A program made the position numbers and the translations under genes. This document shows positions 56,375-64,000 of a stretch of 64,000 bases of DNA, piece after piece. Numbering within the stretch: position 1 is the stretch's first letter; every line of letters begins with the position of its first letter. This DNA comes from Bacillus sp. FJAT-49711 (GTDB lineage: Bacteria; Bacillota; Bacilli; Bacillales; Bacillaceae_C), in contig NZ_JAGYPL010000002.1 in assembly GCF_018343715.1 (NCBI RefSeq), forward strand, positions 752,364 to 816,363, in the 5' to 3' direction. The notes beneath the pieces were generated by a model. It made no database searches, was not told the DNA's origin, and saw nothing but the letters and a program-made list of their open reading frames with translations.

Positions 56375-57409
56375 TTATTCTGTGTCGCTACTAGGATTAG
56401 CAACATTATTTGTAGCGGTCGTTGAGGCAACATCTAAATGCTGTTTAAGTGCGGCTTTCGTCTGTGCTAGTGCATCTTCATCTAATTGCCAGTAATAGAC
56501 GTTCTTACCACTGCTATTTGGAATATAGCTGTCGAAGCCTTCGAGAGTCATCGTGTCAATCGTTAGGTTGCTCGCTATACCATAATCAATCAATGCTTTA
56601 ATTTCATCAAAAGACATATCAGTTTTCATATTAGAACCTATGGCATCAATAACTTGCCCATATTTTACAACGGAAGTACCGGAAGCTGCCTTTTTAACAA
56701 TAGCTTTCATTACTTCTTGTTGCCTTTTTCCACGTTCAATATCATTATCTATTTTTCTTGTTCTAGCGAACGCAAGAGCTTCTTCACCGTCTAATGTTTG
56801 CATGCCTGGTTCCAGACTAATCGCACCTGCTTTATCCTTTGAGTTTTGCTCAGAAAAAGCAAATGGTACATCGATATCAATTCCACCAAGGGCATTAACA
56901 ATTTCCATGAATGCTTCAAAATCCACACGTACATAATAATCAACAGGAATATCCAATAAATTTTCTACTGTTTCAATTGTCGCTTTTGGACCGCCATAGC
57001 TGTGAGCATGGTTGATCTTTGTAGAGTATCCAACTTCATCAATATACACATATGAATCACGTGGAATCGAAAGGAGCTTTACTGATTTTTCTTTTTCATT
57101 TAAAGTTGCCAGCAGCAGCGCATCCGAACGAGTATTATCTCCTTGACTGCGTTTTTCACTATCATCGATACCGATAAACAAAATAGAGACATTATCAATT
57201 TTAGGATTAACTTTTTTCTCGCGTAGATCAGACTTTCCATCGCGATCATCATGATATGAATTGGCCATCATATTTTCTGCTTTAATGTACAAATGTACTC
57301 CATAGCTAATTCCTAAAGAAGCAATCAGTAAAATTGGAAATACCAAAAACCAAAAGATCCTTTTTCGGCTTCTCTTCTTTTTATTGACTTTTAATTGCTG
57401 TCTTCCCAT
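56375..57409 (-). CDS. LytR-CpsA-Psr (LCP) family wall polymer ligase
   Basis: 344 residues. A basic cytosolic N-terminus (NKKKRSRKR), one membrane helix (about 18-40), then the LCP domain outside. The pyrophosphate-binding residues are seen in GDNTRSDALLLATL, SIPRDSYVYI and ALAFARTRKIDNDIERGKRQQE. LCP enzymes join wall teichoic acid to peptidoglycan MurNAc. The tail is Thr/Asn/Ser rich. It lies next to tagB-tagD and near tagO-tagA, fitting a TagT/U/V role. AAAGGAG precedes the ATG. Confidence 0.94.
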   Translation of the reverse strand: MGRQQLKVNKKKRSRKRIFWFLVFPILLIASLGISYGVHLYIKAENMMANSYHDDRDGKSDLREKKVNPKIDNVSILFIGIDDSEKRSQGDNTRSDALLLATLNEKEKSVKLLSIPRDSYVYIDEVGYSTKINHAHSYGGPKATIETVENLLDIPVDYYVRVDFEAFMEIVNALGGIDIDVPFAFSEQNSKDKAGAISLEPGMQTLDGEEALAFARTRKIDNDIERGKRQQEVMKAIVKKAASGTSVVKYGQVIDAIGSNMKTDMSFDEIKALIDYGIASNLTIDTMTLEGFDSYIPNSSGKNVYYWQLDEDALAQTKAALKQHLDVASTTATNNVANPSSDTE

Positions 57410-57544
57410 TGGGTAAACTCCTTTTATTATAAATTCAATGTAAATTTTTGGTTGAGAAAATGTAAATTGCTAACTTATATCATACTATGTTTTAGTGAAT
57501 CCGTAAAATACAATTTTATGACAAACTTTAATAGTCTATAAAAA

Positions 57545-57572
57545 TAAAAAAACCCGGGAGCTCCGAGTTTTA
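57545..57572 (-). terminator. Terminator of tagD-tagB
   Basis: On the minus strand, AACTCGG / CCGGGTT with one wobble pair and seven T. Confidence 0.75.
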
Positions 57573-58739
57573 GGCATCATACAATTTACTTTTGTAAAAA
57601 GTCTGTATTAAATTTTTACTGGAATTTCCTTGAGAATATTGATTCCATTCATGGGAAAATTGCACAACTTTGTTAAGGTCGAATTGTGACGAATGAATGA
57701 TATCAATCAAGCTGCCAGTATCTTTGACAATTGGGCCAGGAACAAGCTGATCATAACCCTCCCAAAATCCTCTTAATTTTTCGTATTCATGTAAATCATA
57801 AGCAAAAAAAATCATCGGCCTATGAAGGAGTGAATATTCAAAGGGAATGGAAGAGTAATCAGATATTAATAAATCTGTAACAACTAGTAAATGGTTGATA
57901 TCCTTATAATTTGAAACATCGTACACAAACTCGGGATACTGATTGTTAAGTTCCACCTTGACAGCTGGATGAAGGCGTAGAAATAAAACATAGTCTTCTT
58001 TTAAAGCTTTGTACATGGCGGCAATGTCTAAGTGCAAACTAGATACATGCAACTCATGATCGCGAAACGTCGGAGCGTATAGAATAACCTTTTTCTTCTG
58101 GATTACTGGAAAATGCTGCGTCAATTCATATCTAGCTTGTTCTAAAGCAATCTCATCAAAAAAGAAATCTGTTCTAGGAATCCCACTTCGTAATATTTGT
58201 TTATCTGATAGACCAAAGCTTTGACGAAAAATATTCGCCATTTTTTCACTACCCACGACAACGTAGTCAAAGCGATCATATACTTTCTTAAAACGCTGTA
58301 GCGCCTGCTTTGTGCGATTTCGTATAGAAGGATCCTTAAGTCCAAATTGCTTAATAGCACCCGCTGCATGCCAAAGTTGAATACAAGAAACATTTTCCCG
58401 AAACTTTGTAACAGCCAAAAATCCAAAATAATTATCAACGTAAATATGGGTGGATGTCGCTAAATGGAAGATGGATCGAATCCAGTGAAAAAAATGTCGA
58501 GGTTCAAACATTAAGATAATCCGATTGGAACTTTCTTCAAAGTCAACTTTACATTGGGAGGTTTTCAAAATGATAACTTGTCCATTTGTTTGAGTTTCCA
58601 ATTCCTTCACAGTAAACAAAACATTATCCCCAAATGAAACAACGAAGGTTGATTTCTTCTTTTGGGGATAAAGTTTGAAAATATGAAATAGAATGCCGAA
58701 AAAAAACAAATAAACACTAATGGCTATATCTCTAGCCAT
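57570..58739 (-). CDS. tagB: CDP-glycerol glycerophosphotransferase (TagB-like primase)
   Basis: 389 residues, the short form expected for TagB, which adds the first glycerol-phosphate to the ManNAc-GlcNAc linkage unit; TagF polymerases are longer. An N-terminal hydrophobic segment (VYLFFFGILFHIF) associates with the membrane. Family motifs present: IQLWHAAGAIKQFGLK, RSGIPRTDFFF, ILYAPTFRDH and LISDYSSIPFEYSLLHRPMI. It overlaps tagD by eight bases (58732-58739), so translation is coupled. Confidence 0.9.
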   Translation of the reverse strand: MARDIAISVYLFFFGILFHIFKLYPQKKKSTFVVSFGDNVLFTVKELETQTNGQVIILKTSQCKVDFEESSNRIILMFEPRHFFHWIRSIFHLATSTHIYVDNYFGFLAVTKFRENVSCIQLWHAAGAIKQFGLKDPSIRNRTKQALQRFKKVYDRFDYVVVGSEKMANIFRQSFGLSDKQILRSGIPRTDFFFDEIALEQARYELTQHFPVIQKKKVILYAPTFRDHELHVSSLHLDIAAMYKALKEDYVLFLRLHPAVKVELNNQYPEFVYDVSNYKDINHLLVVTDLLISDYSSIPFEYSLLHRPMIFFAYDLHEYEKLRGFWEGYDQLVPGPIVKDTGSLIDIIHSSQFDLNKVVQFSHEWNQYSQGNSSKNLIQTFYKSKLYDA

Positions 58740-59127
58740 TTACTTTGTTTAAATCATTCTTAATTTTAGTAGTAGAAATCCCAACCGTTCTAGGTAAATA
58801 AATGACTTCACAATAATCCTTTAGAAAGTCAAATTTCCCTTCCCAATCGTCTCCCATAACAAATACATCAACATTATGTTTTTGTACATCCTCCACTTTT
58901 TGCTCCCAAGTGTGCTCAGGAATGACTTCGTCAACATAGCGTATTGCTTCAAGGATCGCTTTGCGTTGTTCGAAAGAATAATAAGCTTTCTTACCTTTTA
59001 TTGCATTGAATTCGTCGGAAGAAATAGCCACGATTAAGTAGTCGCCATATTCTTTAGCACGACGTAAAATATTTATATGACCTGTATGGAGCAAGTCAAA
59101 TGTTCCATATGTGATGACTTTTTTCAA
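58732..59127 (-). CDS. tagD: Glycerol-3-phosphate cytidylyltransferase
   Basis: 131 residues. It makes CDP-glycerol from CTP and sn-glycerol-3-phosphate, the donor for teichoic acid. The nucleotidyltransferase motifs GTFDLLHTGHINILRRAKEYG and, near the C-terminus, RTVGISTTKIKN are intact. The TTG start follows GGAGGG. It shares an operon with tagB. The C-terminus (NKVNG) overlaps the start of tagB. Confidence 0.96.
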   Translation of the reverse strand: MKKVITYGTFDLLHTGHINILRRAKEYGDYLIVAISSDEFNAIKGKKAYYSFEQRKAILEAIRYVDEVIPEHTWEQKVEDVQKHNVDVFVMGDDWEGKFDFLKDYCEVIYLPRTVGISTTKIKNDLNKVNG

Positions 59128-59668
59128 TTAAAAACCCTCCAAGTAGATTATTTCGTCAATATCCTACAAGCGGTACGATAAAATTATACATTTTATTATA
59201 CTAGTTATAAGACAAAATAAAAACTAATATTTTGTAATTAGTTCTTCGAATAAAGAACTATGTGTTGATTTCGCATATAGCCATTTATCTAACTTTTTTT
59301 ATTTTGATAAATTTTGATTCTTTTTGGACGGTCATAAACTACTTTATAATAATATGACTGATATCTACATTTGTTCTAAATAATTCGTCCTTTATCCAAT
59401 CACTGCTAGAAATTTCCCCTCAAAAAGTATTATTCATAATTTAGATTATTTTCTTGTATAGTAATCCTTTTAGTGTCTCCGATTTAATCCTCGTTTTAAT
59501 AGGGGGGATTCCGGGAATATTATTCAATAAGTTAATAACTATGCATCTGGTGTAATTTAAAAAATTTATTATTGTTATCTTGCAATTATAAAGACGATGA
59601 CATACATTTGATTGCTGTGATATAATACCTAATATTTGGTAAAAGAAAACTTGACCTGAGGTGTTTTC
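59128..59668. other. AT-rich intergenic region between tagD and the glycosylation operon
   Basis: 541 bp without a gene. A 7-bp hairpin (AGTTCTT / AAGAACT, 59240-59259) and A/T-rich blocks near 59190-59220 that could serve as a -10 for tagD are the only structures seen. The right end holds the promoter of the plus-strand operon: ATGACA (59597-59602) and an extended -10 TGATATAAT (59618-59626). Confidence 0.5.
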
Positions 59669-61192
59669 GTGAATTTAAATCTGCATCAATCGAAAATGAA
59701 GTTTCCAATTATCTATCTTACAATGCTTTATATATTTTTCTTTTTATTATCGTATAATGTGCCGCTTACCGGTGATGATTGGGCATGGGGAACAAATATA
59801 GGAATAAAGCGCTTGAAAAGTGGATTTGCTGATTATAACGGTAGATATCTGAGTAATATTCTTGAAATTATATTAACACGCTACGATTTACTTCGATATA
59901 TTACGATTGCATTATTTTCAACCTTACTTGTCTATATCGTAGGAAAGTTAACCGATCACCAGAATAAGAATACAACTTATTTGTTATCTTTTATTCTGTT
60001 TCTTTTAATACCAATAAGAATCTTTTCTCAAACATTTGGTTGGACTGCAGGATTTGTAAATTACGTACCTTCAGTGGTTTTACTATTATTATATATTTTC
60101 ATAGTAAGAAATATTTTTGATGAAACAAAACCCACCTATCGTAAATGGCAAAGTTTTATTATTTTTCCTTTAGGGTTGGCAACACAATTAATTGTAGAGC
60201 ATGTTACTTTGTTTGCTCTATTTACTTCTGCTTGTATAGTTGTTTTTACTTATTTAAGACATAAAAAAGTTTACGCTATTCATTTATCATATATGTTTTC
60301 TGTAATAGTAGGCAGTATTATTATGTTTACAAATAGTGCATATATAAATGTTTTGAAAGGTAATGACGATTACAGAACAGTTAATAATGATTTAGCTGCG
60401 CAAACGGGTCTATTTGACAGAATTTATGAAGCTTATTCGGGGAATATGTACAAGCTTCTCTTTTTGAATAACATGGTTGTAAATGTCCTTATAGGGATTT
60501 TAATAATAGTTTTATTAGTTCGATTTGTTTCGAGTTCCAAATGGGTGAATTTTGTATTGAAACCAATTCTTCTTTCTGTTATTAGCGGTTTTATTTTGTT
60601 TCTTCTTGTTTTTAAAAATGTTTTAGGACGTAACTTTTTGGGAGTATACACTAATGATTTCGAAGCGATTATTTCATTGCTATTTTTTATTAGTGTAATT
60701 GTTTCTATTGTACTATTTGTTAAAATACGTGAAACTAAATTTCGTTTATTATATTATTTGTCGGGAATAGTTTTGTTAACTGCTCCATTTATTTTTATAA
60801 CACCGTTCGGTCCAAGATGTGTTTTTGCTTCTTACACGTTTATGGTACTTGTAGCCCTTGAGTTATTCTCTTATCTTACAAAAACGTTATCATGGGATAG
60901 CAAATATCTGAAAAAACCATTACTTTCTTTGTCCTGTGTAATAATTATAGTGTATGTATTTATATTATCCATGAATGGAACAACTAATCGTGATCGTCTT
61001 GCCCATCTTGAGAATGAAGTTAGTAATAACAAAAAAATAGTAGAGTTACGTGAACTTCCGTTTCCTCAATTTCATTGGATGTCTTCTCCAAAACCAAGAA
61101 AATACCATACAAAGGTATTCAAAAGATTTTATGGGGTTCCATCTGATACGAAAATTAAATTAATCCGTTATTATAAATGGAAGGAAAAATAA
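59669..61192 (+). CDS. Multi-spanning membrane protein, DUF6056/GT-C-like glycosyltransferase
   Basis: 507 residues with about 11-12 membrane helices. An acidic motif, GDDWAWG, lies at the start of the first outer loop (about residues 36-42), the position of the catalytic DD/DE motif in GT-C enzymes that use lipid-linked sugars. The C-terminal ~60 residues are hydrophilic. The family appears close to DUF6056. It precedes GtrB- and GtrA-type genes, so it is a candidate for the last step, moving a sugar from undecaprenyl phosphate to an acceptor such as teichoic acid. The GTG start follows GAGGTG. Confidence 0.75.
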   Translation: MNLNLHQSKMKFPIIYLTMLYIFFFLLSYNVPLTGDDWAWGTNIGIKRLKSGFADYNGRYLSNILEIILTRYDLLRYITIALFSTLLVYIVGKLTDHQNKNTTYLLSFILFLLIPIRIFSQTFGWTAGFVNYVPSVVLLLLYIFIVRNIFDETKPTYRKWQSFIIFPLGLATQLIVEHVTLFALFTSACIVVFTYLRHKKVYAIHLSYMFSVIVGSIIMFTNSAYINVLKGNDDYRTVNNDLAAQTGLFDRIYEAYSGNMYKLLFLNNMVVNVLIGILIIVLLVRFVSSSKWVNFVLKPILLSVISGFILFLLVFKNVLGRNFLGVYTNDFEAIISLLFFISVIVSIVLFVKIRETKFRLLYYLSGIVLLTAPFIFITPFGPRCVFASYTFMVLVALELFSYLTKTLSWDSKYLKKPLLSLSCVIIIVYVFILSMNGTTNRDRLAHLENEVSNNKKIVELRELPFPQFHWMSSPKPRKYHTKVFKRFYGVPSDTKIKLIRYYKWKEK

Positions 61193-61244
61193 TATACTCT
61201 CTTCATATATAATCGCTAGATATCATTATTTTTGGAGGAAACAT

Positions 61245-62222
61245 ATGAAGAAACTCTCCCTAGTTATTCCTTGTTACAATGAAAGCTCACCTTTAACAAA
61301 TACGTATGAAGAATTGAAAAAGATATTAGATAACAAGGAAGTAATTGAATTATATGAATATGAACTGATCTTTGTGAACGATGGCAGTAGTGATGACACT
61401 CTAAATATTATAAAAAAACTCTCAGCTGACGATGATGATGTTAAATACATTTCTTTTACTCGAAACTTTGGGAAAGAGGCGGGAATGCTTGCAGGTCTAA
61501 AATATGCGAGCGGTGATATCGTTATTATTATTGATGCTGATTTACAACATCCACCACAGCTTATTCCTGAAATGATTCGCTACTATGAAGATGGTTACGA
61601 TCAGGTTATTGCAAGAAGGTCTAGAAAAGGTGAAAAGTTCTCCCGCAAATGGATTACAAAGATTTATTATCGCATTATAAATAAATTAATTGATGTAGAA
61701 TTAGGAGATGGGATTGGTGATTTTCGACTTTTAAGCCGCCGTGCCGTTGATTCTCTCCTGTCTATGCCAGAATATAATCGTTTTTCCAAAGGGTTATTTT
61801 CTTGGATTGGTTATGAAAGAAAAATTATAGAGTATGAAAACCAGGAACGTATTTCCGGTGAAAGTAAATGGGGATTTGGAAGTCTATTAAATTATGCGAT
61901 TGATGGTTTAACTTCTTTTAACAGCAAACCCTTACGCTTATTAATTTATTTGGGAATAATTATAACTTGTCTAAATTTGATTTATATTGGGATATCCTTT
62001 ATAAATATATTATTTTTTGGTATTGATACTCCTGGTTATTTTACTCTAATTTCCTCTATTTTACTATTGGGAGGAATTCAGTTAATATCTCTAGGCGTAA
62101 TAGGAGAATACGTAGGACGGATATTTTATGAAGTAAAGAGGCGTCCTAATTTTGTTATTGATCAATCAAACATAACACCTGCAGCGAAAAGATTTAAAGT
62201 TCTTGAAGAGGAGAAAAGATGA
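61245..62222 (+). CDS. Polyprenyl-phosphate glycosyltransferase family 2 (GtrB/CsbB-like)
   Basis: 325 residues. The N-terminal GT-A domain has LSLVIPCYNESSPL, FVNDGSSDDT, the DXD-like IIDADLQHPPQLIPEM and the RERISGESKW-type motif NQERISGESKWGFGSL. Two C-terminal membrane helices (about 228-255 and 262-285) follow. Such enzymes place a sugar from a nucleotide donor on undecaprenyl phosphate at the inner face. A good GGAGGAAAC site precedes the ATG. It overlaps gtrA by four bases (ATGA), so the two proteins are made together. Confidence 0.92.
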   Translation: MKKLSLVIPCYNESSPLTNTYEELKKILDNKEVIELYEYELIFVNDGSSDDTLNIIKKLSADDDDVKYISFTRNFGKEAGMLAGLKYASGDIVIIIDADLQHPPQLIPEMIRYYEDGYDQVIARRSRKGEKFSRKWITKIYYRIINKLIDVELGDGIGDFRLLSRRAVDSLLSMPEYNRFSKGLFSWIGYERKIIEYENQERISGESKWGFGSLLNYAIDGLTSFNSKPLRLLIYLGIIITCLNLIYIGISFINILFFGIDTPGYFTLISSILLLGGIQLISLGVIGEYVGRIFYEVKRRPNFVIDQSNITPAAKRFKVLEEEKR

Positions 62223-62617
62223 AAGCGAAGTTTTATGAATTTATACAAAAATATCAATCATTTTTTCGCTTTGTAATTGTGGGTTTTATAAACACTTTTA
62301 ATTATTATGTAATCTATCTATCCCTTGTTTATTTCAAAATGCCTTACATAGGCAGTCATTCTATTGCATTTGGGGTCAGTATGATAGGGTCATTTTATTT
62401 GAATTGTTATTTCACCTATCGAACAAAGCCAACGTTGGCAAAGTTTTTTCAATTTCCATTGACATATGTTGTTAACTATACCGTTACAACAGCGTCATTG
62501 TTTATATTTGTAGATTTATTACATCTTAATAAATTCTTTGCACCACTAATATCAATGGTACTTCCTATTCCATTCACCTATATGGTTTCAAAATGGATTC
62601 TTGTTAAAGAAAACTAA
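62219..62617 (+). CDS. GtrA family flippase-like protein
   Basis: 132 residues with four membrane helices, the GtrA/DPMS1 family. The start RFVIVGFINTFNYYVIYLSL is typical. GtrA is thought to flip undecaprenyl-phosphate-sugar across the membrane. It overlaps the GT2 gene by four bases. With the GT-C-like protein upstream it forms a three-part glycosylation system, as in serotype conversion and teichoic acid glycosylation. Confidence 0.92.
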   Translation: MKAKFYEFIQKYQSFFRFVIVGFINTFNYYVIYLSLVYFKMPYIGSHSIAFGVSMIGSFYLNCYFTYRTKPTLAKFFQFPLTYVVNYTVTTASLFIFVDLLHLNKFFAPLISMVLPIPFTYMVSKWILVKEN

Positions 62618-62661
62618 AGCTGCTTCATATGTAGTAGTAATGAATAAATCTTTATTAACCT

Positions 62662-62708
62662 AAAAGAAGTAATTCCTTATTTTTATTGGGGAGTTACTTC
62701 TTTTTATT
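62662..62708 (+). terminator. Terminator of the glycosylation operon
   Basis: Stem AAGAAGTAA / TTACTTCTT with an extra TTCC/GGGG inner pair and TTTTTATTATT. Confidence 0.85.
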
Positions 62709-62734
62709 ATTGTATAAAGATAAAAATAAAAAAA

Positions 62735-62764
62735 CACCATATGTGCAATTTGCACATATGGTGA
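62735..62764 (-). terminator. Terminator of the glucosaminidase gene
   Basis: A 14-bp perfect stem (CACCATATGTGCAA / TTGCACATATGGTG); on the minus strand it is followed by a run of T. Confidence 0.9.
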
Positions 62765-62770
62765 AATATT

Positions 62771-64000
62771 TCACTTTTTTCTTACCTTTATAAATTCAGT
62801 TCCATTCTTACCACCACTTACCCAAGCTTCTTTACCTTTATAAATAACCTGGTACCATTCATCTTTAGTGATAATTTTATTGTTCTTATCTAATACACCC
62901 GCCAAAAATTCGTTACTTACCATTCCGTTACTGGTAGTTGAGCCGGGAGTAGGACGCACATTGAGATTTTTTGCTGTAACTTCCAATAAATTTAACAAAT
63001 CCACGTACTCTCCGTGTACCCAACCAGTAATTTTACCAGATTTAATTTGGTACCATTTATTATTTGAATTTACAGTATCCCCAATGCCTTCTGCCAAAAC
63101 CTCAATTTTAATTTTTTCCTCTAGTTTTCCAAGAGATTTTGTGCTAGTGCTTGGTTTTTCTCTTACATTCAAATTGGAGGCATTTGTAAGTCCATAAACT
63201 TTGTCTGGATATGTTATTACCGTGTTTCCAGGATTAGCAGTATCTCCAGGTTTTGGACTAGCAGGTTTTGTCGTTTCTTTTGGCTTATCAGAAAATTTAG
63301 GGACATCAAATACTAAAGTATAGTTATTGATTGTACTATAAATTGCCCCAATTCTAGCTGTTTGGATCGTCGCCCATGCTACATGGGTTGCATATTGATG
63401 ACTACCAGGTTTAGCGGGATTCCAACGCATTTTATATAACGTATCCTGTCCTTGACTAATATAATTTTTAACAACCTCTTGGGCTCCGCCTATTATTGCT
63501 TTTTCAGGGGTGATCCACCCTTGGTCAAACGCATATTTTGCACCACAGTCAATTGGGCAGCTATCTTTTGCACCGTAGCCATACATGTTATAGACGGTAA
63601 ATGCAGTATTGGCGTTTTTAACAATATTTCCTTTAGAATCCTTAGTCACTTTTCCATTTTCATCAACCGGTATACCTTTTGCCAAAGTTGAGGTCCCATT
63701 ACCGGTTTCATGCAATGTATGTGCTATAAGATAAGCATCGTTAATATTGTACAGCTTACCTGCATCGATAAATGCTTTTGCTGTTCCCTCTAGACTTCCC
63801 TTGCCTTTGAGGATTTTTGTATTTATTTCTTTTTCATTTAGTCCTGCAGGCACTTTTAAATCTAAGAATTGGAAGAACTCTGTCGTACCCTGTTTAAAAT
63901 TAGCGGGATTAGAGTAATACTCAATTTCAGCTCGTGTTGCTGCAATATTACCTGCGCCATCACTTTTTGCACCTGAGTTATTTTGAACGTCTACAAAAGA
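62771..64000 (-). CDS. Endo-beta-N-acetylglucosaminidase (LytD-like) with SH3 domains, 5' end outside window
   Basis: 409 residues are present and the frame runs off the right edge: the codons before 63853 continue in frame (YYSNPANFKQGTTEFFQFLD), so the GTG at 63853 is internal. The glucosaminidase domain (GH73-like) has the catalytic Glu in AHTLHETGNGTSTLA and VYNMYGYGAKDS. A Pro/Lys/Thr linker leads to two SH3 domains (SNLNVREKPSTSTKSLG and KNLNVRPTPGSTTSNG) for wall attachment. It hydrolyses GlcNAc-MurNAc bonds in peptidoglycan. The signal peptide is not in the window. Confidence 0.93.
   Translation of the reverse strand, partial: SFVDVQNNSGAKSDGAGNIAATRAEIEYYSNPANFKQGTTEFFQFLDLKVPAGLNEKEINTKILKGKGSLEGTAKAFIDAGKLYNINDAYLIAHTLHETGNGTSTLAKGIPVDENGKVTKDSKGNIVKNANTAFTVYNMYGYGAKDSCPIDCGAKYAFDQGWITPEKAIIGGAQEVVKNYISQGQDTLYKMRWNPAKPGSHQYATHVAWATIQTARIGAIYSTINNYTLVFDVPKFSDKPKETTKPASPKPGDTANPGNTVITYPDKVYGLTNASNLNVREKPSTSTKSLGKLEEKIKIEVLAEGIGDTVNSNNKWYQIKSGKITGWVHGEYVDLLNLLEVTAKNLNVRPTPGSTTSNGMVSNEFLAGVLDKNNKIITKDEWYQVIYKGKEAWVSGGKNGTEFIKVRKK

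Noticed and set aside
62771-63853. Glucosaminidase as a complete gene starting at 63853
   Set aside because: The frame continues upstream to the window edge with conserved sequence, and no signal peptide is seen at 63853.

Overview
The window comes from a low-GC, endospore-forming, flagellated Gram-positive bacterium of the order Bacillales. Gene order closely follows the Bacillus subtilis ywlF-glyA-upp-atp-ywmB-murAA-spoIID-spoIIQ-spoIIID-mbl-flhO-flhP-fabZ-ssbB-ywqA region. Sporulation genes (spoIID, spoIIQ, spoIIID, a yjcZ-type micropeptide) and wall teichoic acid genes support this. A Bacillaceae or Planococcaceae member is likely; the genus cannot be fixed from the sequence alone.

Layout. 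1-4100: the end of a chemoreceptor gene, then rpiB, ywlG, glyA and upp. 4300-12560: the complete F1Fo ATP synthase operon atpI-B-E-F-H-A-G-D-C followed by ywzB, with unusually long, hairpin-rich gaps and three copies of a dispersed intergenic repeat. 12850-25560: ywmB, murA, spoIID, spoIIQ, a class C group II intron placed just after the spoIIQ terminator, a decayed RuvC-type transposase pseudogene, spoIIID, mbl, flhO, flhP, an EpuA-like membrane protein and fabZ. 26067-30530: an XRE-TPR regulator divergent from an MFS exporter with two identical palindromes between them, an Asn/Asp-rich lipoprotein, ywpF, ssbB and a small coiled-coil protein. 30616-37590: a minus-strand operon (SWIM protein, SNF2 helicase, small unknown protein) and two divergent NlpC/P60 wall hydrolases. 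38190-41150: a cyclic-di-GMP riboswitch with terminator, then a PAS-GGDEF-EAL-PilZ protein and a small PilZ protein. 41283-45330: nagA-nagB, a yjcZ-like micropeptide and a multi-repeat mechanosensitive channel behind a sigma-B-type promoter. 45534-46540: a 1-kb perfect-register 51-bp tandem array. 46638-52652: an adaptor/Yip1 pair and a 1221-residue secreted subtilase. 52922-64000: cell-envelope cluster (tagA, tagO, amidase, LCP ligase, tagB, tagD, a GT-C/GtrB/GtrA glycosylation operon and a partial glucosaminidase).

The genes fall into four working groups: energy and one-carbon/nucleotide salvage; cell shape and sporulation engulfment (MurA, Mbl, SpoIID, SpoIIQ, SpoIIID); c-di-GMP signalling; and wall polymer synthesis and turnover (TagO/A/B/D, LCP, hydrolases).

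The least explained material is non-coding. Three arrays with unrelated sequences share a unit length of 51-52 bp (15126-15380, 25761-26015, 45534-46540), a weakly related degenerate tract lies at 37680-37990, and a dispersed repeat family also invades the atp operon. The most testable regulatory points are the twin operator at the XRE-TPR/MFS divergon and the c-di-GMP riboswitch in front of a protein whose GGDEF domain lacks a metal ligand while its EAL domain looks intact.
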